Assembly (NCBI GenBank): GCA_965228625.1
Contig: OZ245829.1
Location: 2,418,001-2,482,000 of the forward strand
DNA length: 64,000 bases
Source: UBA2767 sp965228625
Lineage (GTDB): Bacteria; Pseudomonadota; Alphaproteobacteria; Rhizobiales; Methyloligellaceae
Direction of reading: 5' to 3'
Program-made: the position numbers and the translations under genes
In this document: positions 1-7,467 of the stretch, piece by piece
How the letters are laid out: every line of letters starts with the position of its first letter
Position numbering within the stretch: position 1 is the first letter of the stretch
Notes under the pieces: model-generated
Told to the model about the DNA's origin: nothing
The model's database searches: none
The model's input: the letters and a program-made list of their open reading frames with translations, nothing else

Positions 1-825
1 ACACAACAGGAAATACAATTTCTAGTTGTAGAGAGCAGTCCGGGTGAAACCCTCAAACTCGCCTACCATCACACGCCCGTTTTTCGGTCGGAAGATCCCG
101 GCCTCGTCTGGTTCTGCGGCTTCAATTCGGAAATGACAAGCACCAAAGTCACCGCCCTCAAGGACTGGGCCGCACAAACGCAGCGTTCGATGCTCAGTTT
201 CGACTACTCGGGCCATGGCAAATCCGACGGCGATTTCGCGAACGGAACGATCGGCCAGTGGCTCGGCGAGAGCATCGCCATACTTCGCGACGTCGCCCGG
301 GGACCGCAAATCCTGGTCGGTTCGAGCATGGGGGGGTGGCTGGTTCTCCTGATCCTGCGCGCGATCGCGAGAAAAGATCCGATCGTGTCCGGCATCTGCG
401 ACGTTCAAGGAGCAGTTCTGATCGCGCCGGCGTGGGACATGACCGAAGAACTCATGTGGAAGCAGTTCAGCCTGGCGGCCCGTGAAGACCTGCAGAACCA
501 AGGCTATTATGAAAGACCGTCGCGGTATGGAGACGGTCCTTACAGGATTTCCAGGGCGCTTATCGAGGAAGGCCGCAATCACCTCATCGGCGGGGACAGT
601 TTCCGGCCGCCTTGTCCGGTCCGCGTTCTCCACGGCGTCAAGGATCCGGATGTGCCGTGGAAGCATGCCAACAAGCTCTCCCATCTCCTGCTGGGCGAAA
701 ATGTCATGCTGAAGTTCATCCAGGACGGCGATCATCGCCTTTCGCGGGAGCAGGACATCGCCAAGCTGTTTGCCGTCATCGAAGACCTCTATCGCTCCCT
801 GAAAGAGAACCGGTTCTACATCTGA
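1..825 (+). CDS. alpha/beta hydrolase (esterase-like), 5'-truncated by the window edge
   Basis: A serine hydrolase of the alpha/beta fold, similar to the ABHD10-like esterases found widely in Alphaproteobacteria. The substrate cannot be read from the sequence. The reading frame is open to base 1 and has no ATG, GTG or TTG before the ATG at 133. The codons before 133 already encode typical N-terminal hydrolase sequence (AYHHTP, then PGLVWFCGF with the first strand), so the true start lies upstream of the window and 133 is only an internal Met. The nucleophile elbow VGSSMGGW is at about 316-339, the acid is probably the Asp of HGVKDPDVPW, and the base the His of DGDHRLS. The 3' end overlaps the convergent SDR gene by 10 bp. 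The family call is secure; the function is not. Confidence 0.85.
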   Translation, partial: TQQEIQFLVVESSPGETLKLAYHHTPVFRSEDPGLVWFCGFNSEMTSTKVTALKDWAAQTQRSMLSFDYSGHGKSDGDFANGTIGQWLGESIAILRDVARGPQILVGSSMGGWLVLLILRAIARKDPIVSGICDVQGAVLIAPAWDMTEELMWKQFSLAAREDLQNQGYYERPSRYGDGPYRISRALIEEGRNHLIGGDSFRPPCPVRVLHGVKDPDVPWKHANKLSHLLLGENVMLKFIQDGDHRLSREQDIAKLFAVIEDLYRSLKENRFYI

Positions 826-1703
826 GATGGTCTGCCGCCCGCGGCCGTCGCCTCGAACCCGATTCCCTCACGATACGTCGGGAAGGAAAGCCGGACGCCC
901 AGCTCATTCTTTATGAGCGCATTCGAAACACGCTTGTTCTCGCCATAGAAACTGCGGCCCATCGGGCTCAATTCCGCATCCTCGAACGCGACCTCAGCCG
1001 GCGGGGCCATGCCGAGGGCCTCGGCGGCGAACGCGACGACATCCTGAGGCGGCGCCGGCTCGTCATCGGATACATTGTAGATTGCGCCGGGCCGCGGCCT
1101 CGCAATTGCCGCCTCGAGAACATTTGCAATGTCCTCCACATGTATCCTGTTGAAGACCTGGCCGGGCTTGATGATCCGGCGCGATTTCCCGCGGCGCACA
1201 TTCTCGAGCGGACCGCGGCCCGGCCCGTAAATGCCGGCGATGCGGAATAGCTGGACGCATTTGCCGGACTTCGCGCCGAAATCGAGCCACGCCTGTTCCG
1301 CCGCCACGCGCCGTATCGAACGTTCGCTCGTCGGGGCCGGTGGCGTGTCTTCGTCGACCCATGTGCCGTCATGATTGCCGTAGACGCCGACGGTCGACAG
1401 ATAGCCGATCCATTCGAGGTCGGGCGCCGAAGCAATGTCGTCCCCGTGATGAACCAGGGCGGGATCGCCGGTGCCGTCGGGCGCGATCGAAAGCAATACG
1501 TGCGTCGCCGCGCGAAGCCGTTCGCGCACGTCCGCGCTCGGCGCGTTGCCGGAAAAGACGACGGTCTCGAACCCTTCCGCGCGAAGGGCCGCCGCCCGCT
1601 CGGGCGTACGCGTCGTGCCGAGCACGCTCCAGCCGTCGCGCAGCTTCCGCTCTCCGAAGGCACGTGCCGAGTAACCAAGGCCGAAACACACAAGACTCTT
1701 CAT
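816..1703 (-). CDS. SDR-family NAD(P)-dependent epimerase/oxidoreductase (YeeZ-like)
   Basis: A 295-residue atypical extended short-chain dehydrogenase. The N-terminus has a Rossmann strand and glycine motif (VCFGLGYSARAFG), followed by TTRTPERAAALRAEGFE, which fits an NADP-binding beta2 region. The central part has the usual epimerase signatures (YLSTVGVYG, FRIAGIYGPGRGPL, NRIHVEDIANVL, YNVSDDEPA). A classical YxxxK pair is not evident because the Tyr of GVYGNHDG lacks the +4 Lys, so catalysis as a standard dehydrogenase is uncertain. Its ATG overlaps the queG stop codon (ATGA), so it is translationally coupled to queG. The substrate is unknown. Confidence 0.85.
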   Translation of the reverse strand: MKSLVCFGLGYSARAFGERKLRDGWSVLGTTRTPERAAALRAEGFETVVFSGNAPSADVRERLRAATHVLLSIAPDGTGDPALVHHGDDIASAPDLEWIGYLSTVGVYGNHDGTWVDEDTPPAPTSERSIRRVAAEQAWLDFGAKSGKCVQLFRIAGIYGPGRGPLENVRRGKSRRIIKPGQVFNRIHVEDIANVLEAAIARPRPGAIYNVSDDEPAPPQDVVAFAAEALGMAPPAEVAFEDAELSPMGRSFYGENKRVSNALIKNELGVRLSFPTYREGIGFEATAAGGRPSQM

Positions 1704-2824
1704 TCAATCGCTCTCTGCCATTCCATGCGAACCTGCTCGTCGCTCTCGCCTGCGAGCAATTGCGCACGATACTCCGCGAAGGCTTCAGCATCCAGAAGAC
1801 GGGCGCTCGCCCACACAGCCATCGCCCGGACAAGCGGCGAACCGTCGCCCAGCAAGCTGGTCACGGCCTGCCGCAAGGACCTGTCTTCGGAGTTGCCCGC
1901 CGCTATTAGAACGTTGCGCACAAAACGGTCCCGGCCCGTCCGTTTGATCGGCGTGCCGGCAAAGCGCGCACGGAATGCCGCGTCGTCGAGCGCCAGCAGT
2001 TCCTCCAGCGGCGGATTGTCGGTTTGCTCGCGCGCGGCGAGCCGGGTTTCGCGGGCGTTTTGCGCGAACTTGTTCCACGGGCACACCGCGAGGCAGTCGT
2101 CGCAGCCGAAGATGCGGTTGCCCATGGGCACACGGAACTCGGGCGCGATATGCCCCTTGTGCTCGATCGTGAGGTACGAGATGCAGCGGCGCGCGTCGAG
2201 CTCGTAAGGCGCGGGGAACGCGTCCGTCGGGCAGACATCCAGGCACGCCCGGCAGGCGCCGCAATGATCGCTCTCCGGATCATCCGGTGCAATCTTCCGG
2301 GTCGTGAAAATAGAGCCGAGAAACAGCCAGGATCCGAAAGCCCGCGACACGAGGTTGGTGTGCTTGCCCTGCCAGCCGATGCCGGCCGCCTCGGCGAGGG
2401 GCTTCTCCATCACCGGCGCGGTATCGACGAAGACCTTGACCTCGCAGTCATGCTCGCGGTGCAGCCAGCCCGCCACCTGTTTGAGCTTCTTCTTGATCAG
2501 ATCGTGATAGTCCTTGCCCTTTGCATAGACCGAGATCACGCCGTTCGACGTCCTTGCAAGCGCATCCATCGGATCGCCGTCCGGCCCGTAGTTGAGCCCG
2601 AGAACGATCACCGAGCGCGCGTCGGGCCAGAGTCCCACAGGGTTGCGCCGGCGTTCGAGCGTGTCCTCCATCCACGTCATGTCGCCGTGACGGCCGAAGC
2701 TCAGGAATTCCGTCAGCCGGTCGCCCGCATCCGGGATGGCATCGGGCGTGGTGAAGCGTACGACATCGAACCCCGAATCCAAGGCACGGGCACGAATCTG
2801 GTCCTTGAGGTCCGGCATTTGCAT
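1700..2824 (-). CDS. queG: epoxyqueuosine reductase QueG
   Basis: The iron-sulfur, cobalamin-dependent enzyme that reduces epoxyqueuosine to queuosine in the wobble position of GUN-anticodon tRNAs, the last step of queuosine synthesis. Two ferredoxin-like clusters are visible: CGACRACLDVCP and CDDCLAVCPWNKFA. The QueG hallmark GIGWQGKHTNLVSRAFGSWL precedes them, and a HEAT-like C-terminal segment follows. I start at ATG 2824 (MQMPDLKD; ATG 2818 is also possible). Longer readings into the upstream gene are low-complexity and unlike QueG. The start lies 10 bp after the NHL gene's stop, so the two are probably co-transcribed with the downstream SDR gene. About 374 residues, normal for the family. 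Confidence 0.95.
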   Translation of the reverse strand: MQMPDLKDQIRARALDSGFDVVRFTTPDAIPDAGDRLTEFLSFGRHGDMTWMEDTLERRRNPVGLWPDARSVIVLGLNYGPDGDPMDALARTSNGVISVYAKGKDYHDLIKKKLKQVAGWLHREHDCEVKVFVDTAPVMEKPLAEAAGIGWQGKHTNLVSRAFGSWLFLGSIFTTRKIAPDDPESDHCGACRACLDVCPTDAFPAPYELDARRCISYLTIEHKGHIAPEFRVPMGNRIFGCDDCLAVCPWNKFAQNARETRLAAREQTDNPPLEELLALDDAAFRARFAGTPIKRTGRDRFVRNVLIAAGNSEDRSLRQAVTSLLGDGSPLVRAMAVWASARLLDAEAFAEYRAQLLAGESDEQVRMEWQRAIE

Positions 2825-2834
2825 CTGGACAATG

Positions 2835-3671
2835 CTAGTTCGCCACCGGCCGCAGGAAAGAAACCCTGTTAGGCAGCATTTCGGCGACCACGATCGTACC
2901 ATCCGCGGCAACTGCGAGGCCATGGGCGAAGGTTCCGAACGTCCGGCACCGCCCGACGAGGTCCCCGTTCGGTGAAATCGCCGACAGCCGGGGTGTCTGG
3001 TCGGTGCACAACAACGTCCCGTCGGCCAGCATCTCAAGCGCCATCGGCTTGTAAACGTCGTTCACCTCATCGATATATGTGCCGTCGGGCGTGAACCGCT
3101 GGACACGATGGTTTTCACGATCGGCGACGCAAACCCGGCCCTGGTGATCGATCAGAATGGCGTGGGGCGTGGAGAACTGCGCCGCGTCCTTTCCCGGTTG
3201 CCCGAACGTCCTGATATGCGTTCCGTCCTCGGAAAAGATATGGACCGCACTGTTCCCGTAACCGTCAGACACGTAGAGCCGCCCGTCGGGCGAACGGGCG
3301 CAATCCGTTGGATGATTGAACGGAGCCTGAAGCCGAGGGCGGTTGCCGCAGTCGAGCCGTAACGTCTCGTCGAGGTTGCGGTCGAGCACGAAGACCTTGT
3401 GTCCGTCCATGTCGGTCGCCGCGACCGATCCCCCGCCAACAGCACGCAGACCATGGCCATATGTCATGTCGGCGATCTCCACCATCCGCTGAAACATGCC
3501 GTCGAGCCCGAAGACCAGCAGGTGCGGCGCGACCCGGCGCAGCACGAGGACGGCGTCATCGACGATGGTGACGTCGGAGATGCCCTCGAAGAGCTCGTCC
3601 TCCGGAACCGGGCAGTCCGGCCTTTCGACGGCGTAGTATCGGGTTCCCAGGCCGACTATCCGCTCTGTCAT
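2835..3671 (-). CDS. NHL-repeat beta-propeller protein
   Basis: A 278-residue protein made of NHL-type blades, with repeated patterns such as PTDCARSPDGRLYVSDGYGN, PHAILIDHQGRVCVADRENHRVQRF and HGLAVAADGTIVVAE. There is no signal peptide or membrane segment, so it probably acts in the cytoplasm. Related propellers include the lyase domain of peptidylglycine amidating enzymes and many uncharacterised binding proteins; nothing here fixes an activity. It lies between fzlA and queG on the same strand, 39 bp after the fzlA stop, and is probably in the same transcript. The fold is confident; the role is unknown. Confidence 0.8.
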   Translation of the reverse strand: MTERIVGLGTRYYAVERPDCPVPEDELFEGISDVTIVDDAVLVLRRVAPHLLVFGLDGMFQRMVEIADMTYGHGLRAVGGGSVAATDMDGHKVFVLDRNLDETLRLDCGNRPRLQAPFNHPTDCARSPDGRLYVSDGYGNSAVHIFSEDGTHIRTFGQPGKDAAQFSTPHAILIDHQGRVCVADRENHRVQRFTPDGTYIDEVNDVYKPMALEMLADGTLLCTDQTPRLSAISPNGDLVGRCRTFGTFAHGLAVAADGTIVVAEMLPNRVSFLRPVAN

Positions 3672-3710
3672 GCTGGTACCTCGCTACGCTCGCAGCCAAT
3701 GGCGGCTCTC

Positions 3711-4415
3711 TCAGAAATCGGGATCGGCATAGGCGTCGGGCGGCTTGATACCGGGAATCCGGTCGCTCAGGAGTGACCGGAAAGAGGGCCGCGACTTGAT
3801 GCGCGCATACCAGTCCTTGGCCACGCCCGCCTCTCCCCAGGGCACGTCGCCCAGATAGTCGACGCAGGAGAGATGCGCCGCCGCCGCAAGGTCCGCGAAG
3901 CTCAGGTGCTCGCCCGCCAGCCACGTCCGCTCATCCGCGAGATGGCCGATATAGGAAAGATGATAACGCAGGTTCGCCTGACCGGCGCGCACCATCTCCA
4001 TGTCCGGCGCACCACCCATGTCCGGATTGAAACGGCGATAGAGCTTCTCGCCCAGCAGGTACGAGGTCACCTCGCTGTCGAACTTGCTATGGAACCAGTC
4101 GACCAGTCGCCGCACCTCGGCGCGCTCGGCCTCGCTTCCCGGAAAGAACGAAAAGGCGCGCGCATCCCCTGTCTCATCGGCACCGGTCTCCGCGAGATAT
4201 TCGGAAATGGGATAGACCCCGCACAGCATCGTCTCGTCGTAATCGTCATCGTCCCGAAACAGCGGCAGTGTACCTGCCGGATTCAATTCGAGAAAATCCG
4301 GGCGCCAGTCCCACGGGCGCTCCTCCTCGAGAACGAGATCGAGTTCACATTCGGACGCTGCGAGGCGAATGGAACGCGAGAACGGGCACAACGGATAGTG
4401 GATAAGCGTCGGCAT
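3711..4415 (-). CDS. fzlA: glutathione S-transferase-like FtsZ-binding protein FzlA
   Basis: A 234-residue GST-fold protein with an N-terminal thioredoxin-like half (IHYPLCPFSRSIRLA, PAGTLPLF) and a helical C-terminal half (LSFADLAAAAHLSCVDYLGD). The C-terminal tail ends ADPDF; a conserved acidic tail of this kind is what I recall for FzlA. In Caulobacter, FzlA binds and curves FtsZ filaments and is needed for constriction; it does not work as a glutathione transferase. The gene is followed by the NHL gene and queG, and is divergent from uppP (130 bp between starts). The GST fold is certain. The FzlA assignment rests on remembered tail sequence and neighbourhood; an ordinary GST is the alternative. 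Confidence 0.72.
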   Translation of the reverse strand: MPTLIHYPLCPFSRSIRLAASECELDLVLEEERPWDWRPDFLELNPAGTLPLFRDDDDYDETMLCGVYPISEYLAETGADETGDARAFSFFPGSEAERAEVRRLVDWFHSKFDSEVTSYLLGEKLYRRFNPDMGGAPDMEMVRAGQANLRYHLSYIGHLADERTWLAGEHLSFADLAAAAHLSCVDYLGDVPWGEAGVAKDWYARIKSRPSFRSLLSDRIPGIKPPDAYADPDF

Positions 4416-4545
4416 CTGATGTCGGCTCCGCGCGCTAGACGGGTATGTATCTTTTCGGCCTTCGCGTTACCGCTTTCGTCCGGTATAGAACCACACGGCG
4501 ATGCAAACAAGGCACGCGCCGCACGCATAACAGAGGAGGCAGCGG

Positions 4546-5343
4546 GTGCCCCTTGAGCAAATTGTTGTCCTGGCGATCGTTCAGGGCATCACCGAATTTC
4601 TTCCCATCTCCTCCTCCGGTCACCTTATCCTGATTCCCGCTTTCACCGGCTGGCCCGATCAGGGTCTGGCGACCGACGTGATGGTCCATGTCGGATCGCT
4701 GTTCGCCATCCTCGCCTATTTCTGGCGCGACGTGATTTCACTGGCCGGAGGCGTCGGCGACCTTGTACGGCGGCGCTGGACGGACCGCGCGCGCCTCGCG
4801 GTCTATCTTGCTGCCGCGACCGTTCCCGCCATTCTCTTCGGCCTCCTGCTGAAATGGCTCGGCATTCTCGACAAGATCCGCGGCATCGAGGTCGTCGCGT
4901 GGAACGCGCTGATCTTCGGCGTGCTGCTCTACGTGGCCGACGAGGTCGGTCCGCGAGTGAAGAAGATGGAAGACATCACGTTCAAGGGCGCGATGATCAT
5001 CGGCGTCGCCCAGGCCATCGCCCTCATCCCCGGCACGAGCAGGTCCGGCATCACCATGACGGCGGCGCGCTTCCTGGGGTTTGAAAGGGCGGAGGCAGCA
5101 CGATTTTCGTTTCTTCTCGGCATTCCGGCGATCACCGGCGCCGGCATTCTCACCGTGGCCGAGATGAGCGCCGAAGGCCACGCGCTGCCGCCTGGCGCCT
5201 TCACCGCGGCCATCCTCACCTTCTTCTCCGCTCTTGCAGCCATCGCCTTCCTGATGGCGCTGGTCAAACGTCTGAGCTTCACGCCGTTCGTGATGTACCG
5301 CATGTTGCTGGCGGGATTTCTGCTGGTGCTGGCTTACTCCTAG
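4546..5343 (+). CDS. uppP: undecaprenyl-diphosphatase UppP (BacA)
   Basis: An integral membrane phosphatase that converts undecaprenyl diphosphate to the monophosphate, recycling the lipid carrier for peptidoglycan and polysaccharide synthesis. Both family motifs are present: EFLPISSSGHL near the N-terminus and LIPGTSRSGITM in the middle, together with about eight hydrophobic segments. The 265-residue length is normal. The start is a GTG with an AGGAGG-type ribosome-binding site just upstream (4531-4536); the first residues MPLEQIVVLAIVQGITEFLP match the family N-terminus. It converges on the NDUFA9-like gene with only 3 bp between stops. Confidence 0.96.
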   Translation: MPLEQIVVLAIVQGITEFLPISSSGHLILIPAFTGWPDQGLATDVMVHVGSLFAILAYFWRDVISLAGGVGDLVRRRWTDRARLAVYLAAATVPAILFGLLLKWLGILDKIRGIEVVAWNALIFGVLLYVADEVGPRVKKMEDITFKGAMIIGVAQAIALIPGTSRSGITMTAARFLGFERAEAARFSFLLGIPAITGAGILTVAEMSAEGHALPPGAFTAAILTFFSALAAIAFLMALVKRLSFTPFVMYRMLLAGFLLVLAYS

Positions 5344-5346
5344 AGA

Positions 5347-6330
5347 TCAGCCGTTCTCGCGGCGGAACGCCGCGAATTCTCCGCGCGCCCTGAACCGCTC
5401 AAGATATTCCGGGACAACCGCGCCGACCGGCACGGGATCGATGCCCAAGCCTTCGAGCGTACGTTGTGTGGTTTTTGACTTCACCGACACGACATTGTCG
5501 CTTTCCAGCAGGCGGACCTGATCGACGGTGAGCAGCGGCGACGGAAGGAGCTGCAGGAATGCCGCCTTCATATACGCAAGCCCGAAGGGCACGGGAACCA
5601 ACAGGCGCCGCCGGCGGCAATATTTCAGAATGCGCTGCAGGACCTCCTTGAAGGTCAGGATCTCCGGGCCGCCAAGCTCGTATACCTGTCCGCGCGCCGC
5701 GCGCCCCTCGATCGCGGCAACCACGGCCTTCGCCACGTCGCCGGCGAACACCGGCTGGAATCGCGTCTTGCCGCCGCCGATCAGCGGCAGAACGGGCGCA
5801 ATCCGGGCAAGCGCGGCGAACCGGTTGAAGAACTCGTCCTCCGGACCGAACACAACGGACGGGCGCAGGATCACCGCGTCCGGAAACGACTTGAGCACGT
5901 GTGCTTCGCCGGCTGCCTTGGACTGCGCATAGAGAGACGGCGACTCGGCGTCCGCGCCGATGGCCGATACATGCACCAGCGCCTGCGCGCCGACATCGTT
6001 CGCGGCATGTGCGACCCAGCGCGGACCTTCCGCCTGAACGGCCGAGAACTTCTGTTTGCCGGTTTGGTAGAGGATGCCGACCAGGTTGACCAGAACATCG
6101 GAATCCTCGGCGGCCAACGCAACCGATTCCGGAAAGCGCAGATTGGCCTGAACCGCGTGAATCTGCCCGACGCCGCCGAGCGGCTGAAGGAAGCCGGCAA
6201 GGTCGGGGCGACGCACGGCGACGCGTATACGGCAACCGGTGCGGGCGAGCGCCTGTACAACGTGGCGGCCGAGAAACCCCGAACCGCCATAGACCGTGAC
6301 AAGCCGCGAACTGTCCAGCCTGAGTCCCAT
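5347..6330 (-). CDS. NDUFA9-type complex I NAD(P)-binding epimerase family protein
   Basis: A 327-residue atypical SDR of the family related to the mitochondrial complex I subunit NDUFA9. The Rossmann motif VYGGSGFLGRHVVQAL lies at the N-terminus, followed by LVNLVGILY, ALVHVSAIGAD, LRPSVVFGPEDEFFNRFA and a C-terminal region YELGGPEILTFKEVL typical of this group. I start at ATG 6330 (MGLRLDSS), with AGAGGG ten bases upstream; a TTG two codons further out is less likely. In bacteria these proteins are not established complex I subunits, and ubiquinone-related or assembly roles are only proposed. No other nuo gene is nearby. Confidence 0.85.
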   Translation of the reverse strand: MGLRLDSSRLVTVYGGSGFLGRHVVQALARTGCRIRVAVRRPDLAGFLQPLGGVGQIHAVQANLRFPESVALAAEDSDVLVNLVGILYQTGKQKFSAVQAEGPRWVAHAANDVGAQALVHVSAIGADAESPSLYAQSKAAGEAHVLKSFPDAVILRPSVVFGPEDEFFNRFAALARIAPVLPLIGGGKTRFQPVFAGDVAKAVVAAIEGRAARGQVYELGGPEILTFKEVLQRILKYCRRRRLLVPVPFGLAYMKAAFLQLLPSPLLTVDQVRLLESDNVVSVKSKTTQRTLEGLGIDPVPVGAVVPEYLERFRARGEFAAFRRENG

Positions 6331-6471
6331 TTGCAATTGCCCTCTTGTGCGCCTCTCCGGCTCGCCCGGTTCGGGCCGCGTGATCTCGGGCCCCGCCCCG
6401 GGCGATGCGCATCAGGATTACACCCGCGACGTAGCGATGTGAAGTCCACTGGCGGCGGCTTTGCAGCTCGA

Positions 6472-6500
6472 TTGACAAGGGGCGCGTGCGGTCGTAACTG
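6472..6500 (+). promoter_or_regulatory. candidate sigma-70-type promoter of tRNA-Leu
   Basis: A perfect -35 hexamer TTGACA (6472-6477), a 17-bp spacer and a weaker -10 TAACTG (6495-6500), ending 11 bp before the mature tRNA. The predicted start would leave a leader of a few bases, as usual for tRNA genes. Confidence 0.5.
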
Positions 6501-6511
6501 GAGGGCGGTGC

Positions 6512-6598
<87 letters not shown>

Positions 6599-6704
6599 CC
6601 ACTTCGTGCTTTCCATCGGCGATCGCCGAAAAGCGCAGACCCGGCCCGCCTCGGACGTGCATCGGTCAAAACGACGGACATCACCAGCCAGAAAGGCCTC
6701 GCCC

Positions 6705-7316
6705 ATGGCAGTGGAACTCCACCAGGACGATCTTCCCTCCGGGCTCGATCTGGGAGATGCGGTCGCAATCGACACCGAGACACTCGGCCTCAACCCGTTG
6801 CGCGACCGGTTGTGCCTGGTGCAACTGTCGAGCGGCGACGGCAACGCGCATCTGGTGCAGATCGCGAAAGACCCGGCCGCGGCCCCGAATCTCAAGGCCC
6901 TGCTGGGCGATCCCAAGGTGCTCAAGCTGTTCCACTTTGCGCGCTTCGATATCGCCGTGCTGTTTCACGCTTTCGGCGTGATGGCGGAGCCGCTCTATTG
7001 CACGAAGATCGCCTCACGGCTGACCCGCACCTTCACCGACCGGCACGGGCTGAAAGATCTGTGCCGGGAGCTAATTCGGGTCGATCTTTCCAAACAGCAG
7101 CAGAGCTCGGACTGGGGTGCGGAAACGCTCAGCCCCGAGCAACTGGAATACGCCGCATCCGACGTGCTCTACTTGCATCAGCTCAAGGACAAGCTGGATG
7201 AGATGCTGGCCCGCGAGGGCAGAGAGCATCTCGCCGGCGCCTGTTTCGCGTTTCTGCCAACGCGGGCAATGCTTGATCTCGGCGGCTGGGCCGGGGAAGA
7301 TATTTTCGCCCATTAA
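6705..7316 (+). CDS. ribonuclease D family 3'-5' exonuclease (short form)
   Basis: A 203-residue DEDDy exonuclease. Exo I is AIDTETLGL, Exo II is LFHFARFDIAVL and Exo III is YAASDVLYLH with the catalytic Tyr and Asp. There is no HRDC domain, so it is roughly half the length of E. coli RNase D; short forms are common in Alphaproteobacteria. Such enzymes trim 3' ends of tRNA and other stable RNA. I start at ATG 6705 (MAVELHQDD), preceded by AAAGG; the open frame extends back through the tRNA gene, but that part is not protein-like. It lies 106 bp downstream of tRNA-Leu. Confidence 0.9.
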   Translation: MAVELHQDDLPSGLDLGDAVAIDTETLGLNPLRDRLCLVQLSSGDGNAHLVQIAKDPAAAPNLKALLGDPKVLKLFHFARFDIAVLFHAFGVMAEPLYCTKIASRLTRTFTDRHGLKDLCRELIRVDLSKQQQSSDWGAETLSPEQLEYAASDVLYLHQLKDKLDEMLAREGREHLAGACFAFLPTRAMLDLGGWAGEDIFAH

Positions 7317-7467
7317 CGCTGGCGGTCGGGAGGCGGGCACCCGCCGATGACGGCCCCAATCTGAGCACAGTTTATGTCAATAGTTTCGCGGACATAATCA
7401 GGATTTGCGAGCAGTCCTCGGCCTTGCCACCGTCACCGGGGCAGACAGGGACTGGACAACCGACCCA

